64,000 nt of DNA. Source: CALROG01 sp943369755. Its GTDB lineage: Bacteria; Pseudomonadota; Gammaproteobacteria; Burkholderiales; Burkholderiaceae_C. The stretch covers positions 1 through 64,000 of the forward strand of contig CALROG020000001.1 in assembly GCA_943369755.1 (NCBI GenBank), given 5' to 3'. This document shows, piece after piece, positions 8,566 to 18,536 of this stretch. Position numbers and translations under genes: made by a program. The notes under the pieces were generated by a model. It did not search any database. It saw nothing but the letters and a program-made list of their open reading frames with translations, and was not told the origin of the DNA. Every line of letters begins with the position of its first letter. Within the stretch, counting starts at the first letter, position 1.

Positions 8566-9792
8566 TCAGATCCGGATGGCCAGTGCCGGGTCCATGGCGG
8601 CGGCCCGGCGTGCGGGCGCAACGGCGGCCAGCACGCCGCACAGCGTGGCGACCAGCGCCACCTGCAGCCCCAGCAGCGGCGCCAGTGAGATGGCAAACAG
8701 CGGCAAGCCGTCAGAGCCACGCACAAAGTTGGTAAACAACCAGATCATGGCCACAGCCAGCGCCAGCCCCAACGCCGAACCCAGCGCGCCCACCACCGCG
8801 CCCTGCACCAGAAACAGCCGCAGGATTTGCCCGCGCGTGGCACCCATGGCCCGCAGGATGCCGATTTCGCGGCGCTTTTGCACCACCGACACCACCAGCA
8901 CGCTGGCGATGCCCAGCACCACTACCACCAGCACCACCGCCCGGATCAGCCCGGTGCTGACCGACTGGGCGTTCAGCGCCGCAACCAGCTGCGCGTTGCT
9001 TTCCTGCCAGCTTTCCACCTTGTACGGGAATTGGCGGCGCAGGCTGTCGGCCAGCGCCTGCGCCGCCCACACGTCGCGGACGGTCAACTCAATGCTGGTG
9101 GCACCACCGGGCAAACCCAGCAGGTTCTGCGCGGCGCGCAGCGGCACGATGACGGTGCGGCGGTTCAGCTCTTTCACGCCCAGGTCCACCAGTGCCGTGA
9201 CGCGCACCGAGTCGTTCACCGCGCCGGTCTGCACCGTCAGGCGGTCGCCCACGCGCACGCCCAGGTCGGCGGCCAGGTCGCGGCCCACAATGGCTTCGCC
9301 CGGTGCCAGCCGCGCGTTGCCGCTGACCACCTTGGCGCGCAGGTTCACGATGCGGTCGTACCGGTCCAGCTCCACTCCCATGAGCGAGATGGCCTGGGTG
9401 GCCTCGCCACGCAGCGCCAGACCGCCACCCGAGACCACGGGCGACACGGCCGCGATGCCTGGCATGCGGTCCAGCAGCGGCACCAGCGCCTGCCAGTTGG
9501 CCACCGAGCGCAGGCGCTGGGCCCGCGGCTGGGTTTGCGTCAGTTCGGTGGTGCCGGGCTGGGTCAAGGCGGCGGGCGTGACCACGTCGTCGGGCGAGCG
9601 CAGCGTCACATGGGCTTGCGCGCCCAGCGTCTTGTTGAGTGTGTTCTCCTGCAGCCCGCTGATCAAGGCCGAGATGTAGGCAATCACAGCCACACCGGCG
9701 GCCACACCCACGATGATCAGCAGCGTCTGCATGCGGCCTTCCCGCAGGAAGCGCAGCGCGACGCGCAGTTCAAAGCCGAGCCAGGGCGTCAT
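8566..9792 (-). CDS. ABC transporter permease, FtsX/MacB family
   Basis: 408 residues. One N-terminal helix (TLLIIVGVAAGVAVIAYISA), a large periplasmic domain, then three C-terminal helices form the MacB/DevC topology. QKRREIGILRAMGATRGQI is the hallmark cytoplasmic loop that contacts the ATPase. It probably pairs with the ATPase (7857-8561) and the adaptor (9799-11091), the whole being a MacAB-like or DevBCA-like exporter for a lipid, peptide or macrolide-type cargo that cannot be named from sequence. Confidence 0.9.
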   Translation of the reverse strand: MTPWLGFELRVALRFLREGRMQTLLIIVGVAAGVAVIAYISALISGLQENTLNKTLGAQAHVTLRSPDDVVTPAALTQPGTTELTQTQPRAQRLRSVANWQALVPLLDRMPGIAAVSPVVSGGGLALRGEATQAISLMGVELDRYDRIVNLRAKVVSGNARLAPGEAIVGRDLAADLGVRVGDRLTVQTGAVNDSVRVTALVDLGVKELNRRTVIVPLRAAQNLLGLPGGATSIELTVRDVWAAQALADSLRRQFPYKVESWQESNAQLVAALNAQSVSTGLIRAVVLVVVVLGIASVLVVSVVQKRREIGILRAMGATRGQILRLFLVQGAVVGALGSALGLALAVAMIWLFTNFVRGSDGLPLFAISLAPLLGLQVALVATLCGVLAAVAPARRAAAMDPALAIRI

Positions 9793-9798
9793 GCGGGC

Positions 9799-11091
9799 TC
9801 AGCGCCCCATGGCGTTGGAGAGGGCTGCGCCAGCATCGGGCGCGCTGCCCGGCGCGGCGGCTTGGCCAGGCGCCCAGGCCAGCGTGTTGGCCCGTACGCG
9901 CTGGCCGTCGCGCAGCGTGGCGCCCAGCAGCACCAGATCACCCGCCACCAGACCGTCCAGCACCTCGGCCGCGTCCAGTGTGCGCAGGCCCAGCCGCACC
10001 GCGCGTGTCCGGGCTTTGCCATCGGCGCTGACCAGCACCGTGGCCGAGCCTTGCGCCGTGGTGGCCCGCAGCGCGGCCAGCGGCAGCACCAGTGCGCGTT
10101 CGCGGCGGGCAGTTTCCACTTCCACCGACAGCGTCATGTCTTCACGCAAAAAGGCGGGCGCTGTTTGCAGCAGGTTGAACTTCACTTCCACCGCGCCGCG
10201 CTGTGCATCCACCGCGGGCGCGATGGACAGGACCCGCGCCGCAAAGCGCTGCGTGGCAAAGGCGTCGGCCACCACCGTGGCGGGCTGGCCGACCTGCAAC
10301 TGGTCCAGAAACCGCTCGTCCACCTGGGCCAGCAACTGGGTGGGGCCTGCCAGCGCCAGACTCATCAGGGCCTTGCCGGGCTGCACGATCTGACCGGGCT
10401 CCACATCGCGCGCCAGCACTTTGGCGTCGGCCGGCGCAAGCACCGCCACCTGTGCCAGCCGCGCGCGGGCCGACTGCGTGGCCGCCTGGGCCACCGACAG
10501 TTGGGCCTGCGCCTGAACCAGGTCCGTCCCGGCCTCGGCATTGGCCTGGGTCTGGGCCCGGGCGCTGCCTTGCTGGGCCTGCGCCACGTCCACCGCGCGG
10601 CGCGCGTCGTCCAGTCGCGAGCCGCTGACAAAGCCCTGCGCCACCAGTTGCTGCACCCGCATCAGCTCTGCCTGCGCGGCCCTCAATGTGGCATCTGCCT
10701 GCGCCAGAGCCGCGCCTGCGGAAGCACGACCGGTGCTGCGCAGGCCAGCCAGCCGCGCAGCAGCCTGCCGCTCGGCAGCCACCGCCTGGGCCAGCGCCGC
10801 CGCCAGTTCGTCAGACTCGAGCCGCAGCAGCGGCTCACCCTTTCGGACCTGGGCACCTTCGGCAGCCAGCACCTGCGCCACCCGCCCGGTGATGGTGCTG
10901 CCGACGTCCACCCGTGACAAGGTGGCGACCCGCGCCGAGAACTGAAGGGTACGCACCAGCGGAGCCTGCTGCAGCTGGACTGCGTCCACCTTCGGGCTGC
11001 GCAGCGCCAGACCGCCCGCCACCAGGGCCGCGGCGAGCAGTACGGCTGCCGCGATCCAGAGCCGGCGGCGTTGCAGGGGGGCCAGGGTCAT
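9799..11091 (-). CDS. Periplasmic adaptor subunit (HlyD/RND membrane-fusion family)
   Basis: 430 residues with one N-terminal membrane helix (IAAAVLLAAALVAGGLAL). A split biotinyl-lipoyl domain (GRVAQVLAAEGAQVRKGEPL and APADAKVLARDVEPGQIV) flanks an alanine-rich alpha-helical hairpin of about 120 residues; beta-barrel and membrane-proximal domains follow. This is the MacA/DevB-type architecture. First gene of a three-gene minus-strand unit with the FtsX-like permease 6 bp downstream. The outer-membrane partner (TolC-like) is not encoded in this window. Confidence 0.9.
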   Translation of the reverse strand: MTLAPLQRRRLWIAAAVLLAAALVAGGLALRSPKVDAVQLQQAPLVRTLQFSARVATLSRVDVGSTITGRVAQVLAAEGAQVRKGEPLLRLESDELAAALAQAVAAERQAAARLAGLRSTGRASAGAALAQADATLRAAQAELMRVQQLVAQGFVSGSRLDDARRAVDVAQAQQGSARAQTQANAEAGTDLVQAQAQLSVAQAATQSARARLAQVAVLAPADAKVLARDVEPGQIVQPGKALMSLALAGPTQLLAQVDERFLDQLQVGQPATVVADAFATQRFAARVLSIAPAVDAQRGAVEVKFNLLQTAPAFLREDMTLSVEVETARRERALVLPLAALRATTAQGSATVLVSADGKARTRAVRLGLRTLDAAEVLDGLVAGDLVLLGATLRDGQRVRANTLAWAPGQAAAPGSAPDAGAALSNAMGR

Positions 11092-11101
11092 GATGGGGCG
11101 A

Positions 11102-12166
<1,065 letters not shown>

Positions 12167-12742
12167 TTAGCGCGCCAGCGACTTCAACGCCAGCTTGATG
12201 CCGTCGCTCACGCCTACATCCTTGGGCAAGGCCTTGGCCGCCAGCGCGGCGTCCTTGTCGCTGTAGCCCAGCGCCACCAGCGCCTGCTGAATGTCGGCCT
12301 GCGCGTCACTGGCCAGCGTTGTGCTGCCCAACCCCAGGTCAGGGCCAAACTTGCCCTTGAGTTCCAGCAGCAGCCGCTCGGCGGTTTTCTTGCCAATGCC
12401 TGGCACCTTGACCAGCCGGCCTGCGTCTTGCGTCGTCACGGCCTGGGCGATGTCGGCCACGCTCATGCCGCTGAGCACGCTTAACGCGGTGCGCGGGCCG
12501 ACGCCTGAAATCTTGATGAGCTGGCGAAACGCCTCGCGCTCGCCCGCGCTGGCAAAGCCATAAAGAATTTGCGCGTCTTCGCGCACCACAAAGTGGGTGA
12601 GCAGCGTGACCTTTTCGCCCAGCGCCGGCAGGTTGTAGAAGGTGCTCATGGGCACGTCCACCTCATAGCCCACACCGTTGCAGTCCAGCAGCACCTGCGG
12701 TGGGTTCTTTTCGGCCAGGGTGCCGTGCAGTCGTCCGATCAC
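12167..12742 (-). CDS. ruvA: Holliday junction DNA helicase subunit RuvA
   Basis: 191 residues from a GTG at 12742, which gives the universal start MIGRLHG; upstream in-frame codons belong to a low-similarity leader. OB-fold N-terminus, paired helix-hairpin-helix motifs (ISGVGPRTALSVLSG and VPGIGKKTAERLLLEL) and the short C-terminal RuvB-binding domain are all present. Forms a two-gene operon with ruvB. No LexA-type box was seen immediately upstream. Confidence 0.96.
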   Translation of the reverse strand: MIGRLHGTLAEKNPPQVLLDCNGVGYEVDVPMSTFYNLPALGEKVTLLTHFVVREDAQILYGFASAGEREAFRQLIKISGVGPRTALSVLSGMSVADIAQAVTTQDAGRLVKVPGIGKKTAERLLLELKGKFGPDLGLGSTTLASDAQADIQQALVALGYSDKDAALAAKALPKDVGVSDGIKLALKSLAR

Positions 12743-12821
12743 GGAGCCCCCACGCTTCTCAATGCGTTTGGTTCGCTGCCCACCGAGGGGGCCTTCGCGC
12801 CTTGGCACGGCCCGACGGCGT

Positions 12822-13481
12822 TCATGGGTTCACCAACCCACGCCGCGCGGCTTCGAGCGCGGCTTCGGCGCGCGAAGAGACGTTGAGCTTGCGGTAGATC
12901 TGCTTGATGTAGTCGGCAATGGTGTGGCGCGACAGGCCGAACTGCTGCGCAATTTCGGGCAAGGTGTAGCCCTTGGCCACACGCTGCAGCACCTCGGTCT
13001 CGCGCTCGGTCAGGCTCACTTCGTTCTCCAGCGCGCGCACCAGCGCGTTGCGCCGCCCGGTGGCACTGGCAAAGTGGGCCAGCACCCGGCGCGCGATCGG
13101 CGGCGACAGCGGTGGCTCGCCCTGCGTCATGCGCAGCAGCTGGGCGACCAGCGTGTCCTGTGGCTGCTCCTTCAGCAGGTAGCCAAAGGCGCCGGCCTGC
13201 AGCGCCGGGAACAGGTGCTCGTCGTCGTCGTAAATCGTCACTACCACCGGCAGGGCCGCCGGCTGGTAGCGGCGCAGCGCGCCCACCACGTCGGTGCCAC
13301 AGCCGTCGGGCAAGCCCAGGTCGATCAGCGCCAGGTCAAACGGCTGCGCCTGCACACGGGCGAGAGCCTCGTCGCGCCGGCTGGTGGCCGTGACCTGCAG
13401 GGCCGGAAAGGCCGCGCGCGCCACCTCGCCCAGCCAGGTGCGGACTTCGGGGAGGTCTTCGACGATCAGGGCGCTGTTCAT
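12822..13481 (-). CDS. Two-component response regulator, NarL/FixJ (LuxR-type HTH) family
   Basis: 219 residues. Receiver domain with acidic pair E8-D9, phospho-acceptor D54 (ALIDLGLPDG) and lysine in GYLLKEQ. The C-terminal LuxR-type helix-turn-helix runs SLTERETEVLQRVAKG then IAQQFGLSRHTIADYIKQIY. The ATG overlaps the histidine kinase stop (ATGA), showing translational coupling with the kinase. Target genes are not evident; transcription runs on towards ruvA after about 80 bp. Confidence 0.93.
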   Translation of the reverse strand: MNSALIVEDLPEVRTWLGEVARAAFPALQVTATSRRDEALARVQAQPFDLALIDLGLPDGCGTDVVGALRRYQPAALPVVVTIYDDDEHLFPALQAGAFGYLLKEQPQDTLVAQLLRMTQGEPPLSPPIARRVLAHFASATGRRNALVRALENEVSLTERETEVLQRVAKGYTLPEIAQQFGLSRHTIADYIKQIYRKLNVSSRAEAALEAARRGLVNP

Positions 13482-15676
13482 GTGGCGTCGATGTTAGCGG
13501 ATTGCTCCTGCAACGGGACCGCCACATTCAACACGGTGCCGCCCCCTTGGGCGGCCTGCCAGCTGTGCTGCCCCGCCAGCCGGCGCACCCGTGCCTCGAT
13601 GCCGGGCAACCCGTGGCCGGTGCCCGCAGGCAGGTCAGGGGGCAGGCCGCGCCCGTCGTCCTGCACCTGCAGCAGCAGCTGGCCCGGCGCGAACGACAGG
13701 CGCACAGTGCAGGCCGTGCCGCCGCTGTGGCGGATGGCGTTGGACACAGCCTCGCGCAGCACCCGGGTCAGCTGCACCTGGGTGCGGGCAGGCAGCACCA
13801 GGCCTGCGGGGGGCTCGTCGGCCAGCCAGTGCGCTGTGAAGCCAGCCGCAGCAAGGCGCGTGACCGTCTCGGCGCGCCAGTCGGCCAGCACGTCGGCCGC
13901 ACTCGCCGCGTCGCCGGCCAGGCCGCGCACACTCAGACGCATGTCGTCCAGCGCCAGGCGCGCCATGGCGGCGATGCGCTCGCCTCCTGCCGTGTGCTGG
14001 CTGGCCTGGGCGATGCTGAGCAACCGTGCACCCAGGTCGTCGTGCAGATCCGACGCAATGCGCTGGCGCTCCGCGCGCGCAACGTGGGCAAAGGCCTCGC
14101 CTGACACCAAACCGTGTTGCACCAGCGCCGTGATCTCTTTTGCGCGACGCTCATCGCCGGGGCTGAACAGGCGGGCTCCGCGCTCGGGCAGTTCCAGCAG
14201 CAGTGTGTCCATGCCGTGGCCGCCGGCAATGACCAGCGCGCGGCCTTCGTCCAACACGCCCGGCGCGGTGCTCTGCGCCGCATCCGCCGGAGCCACGGTC
14301 TGGCGCAGGGGTTGAAAGGCTGCCTCCCACAGCGCATGCCAGCGCCGGTTGAGTTCAGCCCGCTCGCCGGTGCCGTGTGTCACCAGCTCCAGCACCTGGG
14401 GCAGCAGGTCGCGCGTGGCCGGCAGGCCGCCGCGGCCCAAGCGGCGCCACACGGCCTGGCGCACGGGAAAGTACAGCCAGCCGGCCCCGGCCAGCGCCAG
14501 GGCAAAGGCGCTCTCGGCCGCCAGATCCAGCGCCGAGAGCAGCACCAGGTCCAGCGCCACCACCAACAGCCCGCCCAGGAACCACAGCCAGGCCCGCGGC
14601 CACCAGGCCTCCAGCTGGAACAGGCCCACGCGCGTGACCAGCGGCACCAGCCCCACAAACAGCAGCGCCACCGTGCCCAAGCCGTAGTTTTGCGGGATGC
14701 TCACCACCTTGCCGGTCGCGCCTACCGCGTACGCCACAAACACCGTGGACAGGCCCATGAACAGCAGCAGGCCAAACCATTTGAGCTGGGCACGGCGCAC
14801 GGCATCGCGCCGGTTGGCACGCCACTGAAGGGCAAACACCGCGCCCAAGACTACCGTCATCAGCACGATGGGCAGGCGAAACGCCAGCGCGATGGTAGGC
14901 ACCCACTGGAGCGCGTCGGCCGCCAGGCTGAACGCCGCCAGCGCCGCCAGCAGCCAGGGCAGCCAGTCGCCGCCCAGCCGCGTGGGGTAGCGCCACAGCA
15001 GCACGCACAGGCTGCCTATGATCAGGAACGAACCCGCATGCGACGCCACATGCAGCGCCGGCCACAGCGCGGGCGGCTGGGTGAGCAGGCGCGAACCCCA
15101 GGTGGCCGTGCACAGCATGCCAAAGGCATAGCCCACGCTGGCCAGCAGGTAGCACCAGGCAGCGCCTTCACGCGGGCGGTACACCCACAGGGCCAGCCCG
15201 ACCGACAGCGACAGCAGCCCCACCAGCCACGGAAACCAGAAGCGCGGTCCCAGCTCATCCAGGCTTTTGGGGTCGGGCTGCAACGCCAGCACGCCGCCAG
15301 CGTGGGTCAGCTGCACGGTGTCGGACTGCAGGATCCGCCACAGTGTCCGGTGGCCTTCGAAAAAGCGGCTGTGTTCGCTGTAGTCGTTGTGAATGCCCGC
15401 GCTTTCAATCAACAGGCCCGCAGACAGGGTTTGCGTCAGGCCACCCCCGCTCAGTTGGGTGACGTTCTGCAGGATGGGCGCGCGCGGGCCATCGGGGCGA
15501 GCCTGCAGCGAACCATCGGCCGCCACGGCAAAGCGCAGACCCAGCGACGGTTCGTCCAGCGTGCGCCACAGGCTGACCAGGCCGCAGGCAGCAATCAGCA
15601 AACACGCCAGCCACAGCCGTGGCGTACGGTTTGGCCCGACAATCAGCCCCTTGATCCAACCCACCAGACGACTCAT
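13478..15676 (-). CDS. Membrane sensor histidine kinase, NarX/LiaS-like (HisKA_3 type)
   Basis: 732 residues starting at ATG 15676 (MSRLVGWIKG). An N-terminal helix, a periplasmic stretch of about 130 residues, then some seven membrane helices lead into the kinase core. The H-box RIASDLHDDLG puts the phospho-histidine near residue 545, with the DD pair that marks HisKA_3 kinases; the ATPase domain shows REAVSNAIRHSG and DDGRGLP. The in-frame ORF can be extended upstream to 16039, but that part is antisense to ybeZ and is rejected. Start is only 3 bp from the ybeZ start on the other strand. Ligand unknown. Confidence 0.9.
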   Translation of the reverse strand: MSRLVGWIKGLIVGPNRTPRLWLACLLIAACGLVSLWRTLDEPSLGLRFAVAADGSLQARPDGPRAPILQNVTQLSGGGLTQTLSAGLLIESAGIHNDYSEHSRFFEGHRTLWRILQSDTVQLTHAGGVLALQPDPKSLDELGPRFWFPWLVGLLSLSVGLALWVYRPREGAAWCYLLASVGYAFGMLCTATWGSRLLTQPPALWPALHVASHAGSFLIIGSLCVLLWRYPTRLGGDWLPWLLAALAAFSLAADALQWVPTIALAFRLPIVLMTVVLGAVFALQWRANRRDAVRRAQLKWFGLLLFMGLSTVFVAYAVGATGKVVSIPQNYGLGTVALLFVGLVPLVTRVGLFQLEAWWPRAWLWFLGGLLVVALDLVLLSALDLAAESAFALALAGAGWLYFPVRQAVWRRLGRGGLPATRDLLPQVLELVTHGTGERAELNRRWHALWEAAFQPLRQTVAPADAAQSTAPGVLDEGRALVIAGGHGMDTLLLELPERGARLFSPGDERRAKEITALVQHGLVSGEAFAHVARAERQRIASDLHDDLGARLLSIAQASQHTAGGERIAAMARLALDDMRLSVRGLAGDAASAADVLADWRAETVTRLAAAGFTAHWLADEPPAGLVLPARTQVQLTRVLREAVSNAIRHSGGTACTVRLSFAPGQLLLQVQDDGRGLPPDLPAGTGHGLPGIEARVRRLAGQHSWQAAQGGGTVLNVAVPLQEQSANIDAT

Positions 15677-15679
15677 ACC

Positions 15680-16630
15680 TTGATTCTGCGTCACACCTTC
15701 ACGCCGCCCAACAACACCCGCCTGACAAACCTGTGTGGCCCGACTGACGCCTACCTGCGCCAGATCGAGCTGGCGCTGGGCGTGACCATTGCCCACCGGC
15801 ACGAACAGTTCAAGATCGACGGCCCCAAGCCCAAGGCCCAGCGCGCACTGGAGGTGCTGCAAGCCCTGTACGAAATTGCGGCACGCCCGATTGCGCCCGA
15901 CACGGTGCAGCTCACGCTGGCGGGCGAGGGTGCGCTGGCCGAAGGGCCCGACGGCGCCCCGGCGCTGCAAACCCGCCGGGCTGACCTGCGGGCCCGCACG
16001 CCGATGCAAACCGTGTACCTGGACAACATTGCCAACCACGACATCACCTTTGGCATCGGCCCGGCCGGCACCGGCAAGACCTATCTGGCGGTGGCTTGTG
16101 CGGTGGACGCGCTGGAGCGCAACGCGGTGCAGCGCATTGTGCTGACCCGCCCGGCCGTGGAAGCCGGCGAGAAGCTGGGCTTTTTACCCGGCGACCTGAG
16201 CCAGAAGGTAGACCCCTACCTGCGCCCGCTGTACGACGCGCTGTACGAGCTGATGGGCTTTGACAAAGTGGTCAAGGCCTTTGAGCGCAGTGCGCTGGAG
16301 ATTGCGCCGTTGGCCTTTATGCGCGGGCGCACGCTGAACAACGCATTTGTGATCCTGGACGAAGCCCAGAACACCACGCCTGAGCAAATGAAAATGTTCC
16401 TCACCCGCATTGGTTTTGGGGCCAAGGCAGTGGTCACCGGTGACGTGAGCCAGATCGACCTGCCCAAAGACCAACTAAGCGGCCTGATTGATGCCGAGCG
16501 CGTGCTGCGCCGCGTCAAGGGCATAGCGCACACCCACTTCACCAGCGCAGACGTGGTGCGCCACCCGCTGGTGGCGCGCATCGTGGACGCCTACGACGCT
16601 TCACGCAAAGCGCCTGTTGCTACAAAATAG
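15680..16630 (+). CDS. ybeZ: PhoH-like ATPase YbeZ
   Basis: 316 residues if the TTG at 15680 is the start (MILRHTFTPPNN, as in related PhoH-like proteins). Walker A GPAGTGKTYLA, Walker B FVILDEAQNTTPEQM and the GDVSQIDLP motif identify the PhoH family, which works with YbeY in ribosome quality control and rRNA maturation. No ATG exists in the non-antisense part of the frame before the conserved N-terminus. The last codons and the stop lie in a copy of the 44-bp repeat (16618-16661), followed by ybeY. Confidence 0.9.
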   Translation: MILRHTFTPPNNTRLTNLCGPTDAYLRQIELALGVTIAHRHEQFKIDGPKPKAQRALEVLQALYEIAARPIAPDTVQLTLAGEGALAEGPDGAPALQTRRADLRARTPMQTVYLDNIANHDITFGIGPAGTGKTYLAVACAVDALERNAVQRIVLTRPAVEAGEKLGFLPGDLSQKVDPYLRPLYDALYELMGFDKVVKAFERSALEIAPLAFMRGRTLNNAFVILDEAQNTTPEQMKMFLTRIGFGAKAVVTGDVSQIDLPKDQLSGLIDAERVLRRVKGIAHTHFTSADVVRHPLVARIVDAYDASRKAPVATK

Positions 16631-16661
16631 ATAGTGGCTCCCGCAGAATCCATGCGGGCTG
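16618..16661 (-). repeat. 44-bp dispersed repeat, copy 2 (ybeZ/ybeY junction)
   Basis: Minus strand: CAGCCCGCATGGATTCTGCG then GGAGCCACTATC and TTTTGTAGCA. It covers the last ybeZ codons, the stop, and most of the ybeZ-ybeY spacer; CCCGCA and TGCGGG form a hairpin (16640-16658) 12 bp before the ybeY start. Confidence 0.75.
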
Positions 16662-16670
16662 GAGGCCGAA

Positions 16671-17120
16671 ATGGCACATAAACTTGATCTTTCACTGCAA
16701 TTTGGCAGCTTTGCCGGCCTGCAACGGCACCGGGCCGTGCTGACGCCAGCGCGGGTACGCCGCTGGCTCGGCCTGACGCTCAACAGCCCGGCCGAACTGT
16801 CTGTGCGCATCGTTGGCGAGGCCGAGGGCCGCGCCCTGAATTTGCAATACCGCAACAAAGACTACGCCACCAATGTGCTGACCTTCGACTACAGCCGCAC
16901 GCCGGTGCTGGCCGCCGATCTGGTGCTGTGTGGCCCGGTGGTCGAGCACGAAGCGCGCGAACAGGGCAAGAGCCTGGAAGCCCACTATGCCCATCTGCTG
17001 GTGCACGGCACGCTGCATGCACAGGGCTATGACCATGAGACAAATGAACGCGATGCGCTGGAAATGGAAGCGCTGGAAGTGCTGCTGATGGGCGCGCTGG
17101 GCTACCCCAATCCGTATTGA
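16671..17120 (+). CDS. ybeY: Endoribonuclease YbeY (rRNA maturation factor)
   Basis: 149 residues. The metal-binding signature HLLVHGTLHAQGYDHE carries the three histidines of the UPF0054/YbeY family; RNKDYATNVLTFDY is the other conserved motif. It acts as a single-strand endoribonuclease in 16S rRNA 3' maturation and ribosome quality control. GGAGG sits a few bases upstream of ATG 16671. Follows ybeZ, its usual partner, across a hairpin-forming repeat. Convergent with dtd. Confidence 0.95.
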   Translation: MAHKLDLSLQFGSFAGLQRHRAVLTPARVRRWLGLTLNSPAELSVRIVGEAEGRALNLQYRNKDYATNVLTFDYSRTPVLAADLVLCGPVVEHEAREQGKSLEAHYAHLLVHGTLHAQGYDHETNERDALEMEALEVLLMGALGYPNPY

Positions 17121-17147
17121 GCGGCGTACTGGACCCTGCAGCCGTCA

Positions 17148-17588
17148 CTAAGTGATGCGCAGCGGAATCGTCACCGGCCCGTCATTGACCAGGTGGACTT
17201 TCATGTCGGCGGCGAACTGCCCGGTCGCTACGACCGGATGCGCCGCCCGGGTCTGGGTTACCAGGTAGTCGTACAGCCTGCGGCCTTCCTCCGGGGCCGC
17301 AGCGTTGGTGAAGCTGGGCCGGTTGCCGCCCGACACATCGGCCGCCAGCGTGAACTGGCTGACCAGCAGCAAGCCGCCCGCCACATCCTGCACGCTGCGG
17401 TTCATCTTGCCGGCGTCGTCTGAAAAGATGCGCAGCTTGAGCAGCTTGGCCAACAATTTGTCGGCCTGCATTTCACTGTCGCCCTTCTGGGCACAAACCA
17501 GCACCAGCAGGCCCTGACCAATGGCCCCTATGACTTCTCCGCCCACTTCTACGCGGGCTTCACTCACACGTTGAACTACAGCCAGCAT
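17148..17588 (-). CDS. dtd: D-aminoacyl-tRNA deacylase
   Basis: 146 residues, full-length DTD. The two diagnostic motifs are present: SQFTLAAD in the middle and NDGPVTIPL near the end, forming the cross-subunit active site. Removes D-amino acids mischarged on tRNA. Its ATG overlaps the stop of the cation transporter gene by one base (TGATG), so the two are translationally coupled on the minus strand. Confidence 0.96.
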   Translation of the reverse strand: MLAVVQRVSEARVEVGGEVIGAIGQGLLVLVCAQKGDSEMQADKLLAKLLKLRIFSDDAGKMNRSVQDVAGGLLLVSQFTLAADVSGGNRPSFTNAAAPEEGRRLYDYLVTQTRAAHPVVATGQFAADMKVHLVNDGPVTIPLRIT

Positions 17589-18502
17589 CAGAGCAAATCC
17601 CGCTGGTCGTCAAAGTGCGCTTCCACGTCGCTTGGCAGCAGCTGGATGCTGGCGCGCAGGCCCGGCACCGCGCTCATCAGCGCCTGCTCGACGCTGGTGC
17701 GCACGGCAGCGGCGCGGCCCAGCGTCCAGCTGCCGGGCATGTGCATGTGCATGTCCACAAACCGGCGTTGCCCGGCTTTGCGGGTGCTGATGTGGTCAAA
17801 CCGGATGGTGTGGTGCGCAAAACTGGCCAGCACCTTGTTGATTTCTTGCAGCACTGCGGGCTCCAGTGCTTCGTCCATCAGGCCTTGCGACGAGCGCTTC
17901 ATCAAATGAAAACCTTCTTTCATGATGTTAAGCGCCACCCCAATGCCGACCAGCGCGTCCAGCCAGAGCCAGCCGGTCAAGGCCACGCCGATCAGGCCAA
18001 TCACCACGCCCGCGGACGTCCATACGTCGGTGACCAGGTGCCTGGCATCGGCCTCCAGTGCGATCGAGCGATGCTGGCGCGCTGCACCGAACATGGCCCA
18101 GGCCAGCAAGCCATTCAAGGCCGAACTGGCAATTGAGAGGGCCAGCCCCCAGCCCAGTTGCTCCAGCGGCTGCGGGTCGAACAGACGGTGCCCGGCGGCC
18201 CAGAGGATGCCCAGCGCCGCGCCAATGATCAGGATGCCTTCGAACCCGGAAGAAAAATACTCGGCCTTGTGGTGGCCGTACGGGTGATCTTCATCCGGCG
18301 GGCGCGCAGCGATGGTCACCATTACCAGCGCAAAAATGGCGCTGGCCAGGTTGACAAAAGACTCCATGGCGTCTGACAGCAGGCCGACCGAATCGGTGAT
18401 GTACCAGGCCAGGGTCTTGAGCGTGATGGTGATGATCGCCACCACCACCGATGCCTGCAACAGGCGCTGCGGCGTGAAGAATCGGGCAGAAGCAAGCGGC
18501 AT
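17588..18502 (-). CDS. Cation diffusion facilitator family transporter
   Basis: 304 residues from ATG 18502 (MPLASARFFTP). Six membrane helices with metal-site residues in SDAMESFVN (helix 2) and HLVTDVWTS (HxxxD, helix 5), then a cytoplasmic metal-sensing domain. CDF proteins export Zn, Fe, Mn or Co against protons; the ion cannot be assigned here. An earlier in-frame ATG at 18538 overlaps the divergent kinase start and is less likely. Coupled to dtd. Confidence 0.9.
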   Translation of the reverse strand: MPLASARFFTPQRLLQASVVVAIITITLKTLAWYITDSVGLLSDAMESFVNLASAIFALVMVTIAARPPDEDHPYGHHKAEYFSSGFEGILIIGAALGILWAAGHRLFDPQPLEQLGWGLALSIASSALNGLLAWAMFGAARQHRSIALEADARHLVTDVWTSAGVVIGLIGVALTGWLWLDALVGIGVALNIMKEGFHLMKRSSQGLMDEALEPAVLQEINKVLASFAHHTIRFDHISTRKAGQRRFVDMHMHMPGSWTLGRAAAVRTSVEQALMSAVPGLRASIQLLPSDVEAHFDDQRDLL

Positions 18503-18536
18503 GGGTGGATTGTGACGTAGCGTGCACAATGCGCGC

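Noticed and set aside
8827..10917. Plus-strand open frame of 696 codons
   Set aside because: Antisense to the ABC permease and adaptor genes, whose motifs are clear; the frame has only biased composition.
15677..16039. N-terminal extension of the sensor kinase to 16039
   Set aside because: Runs antisense through ybeZ; the kinase has a natural start at 15676 (MSRLVGWIKG) followed by a membrane helix.
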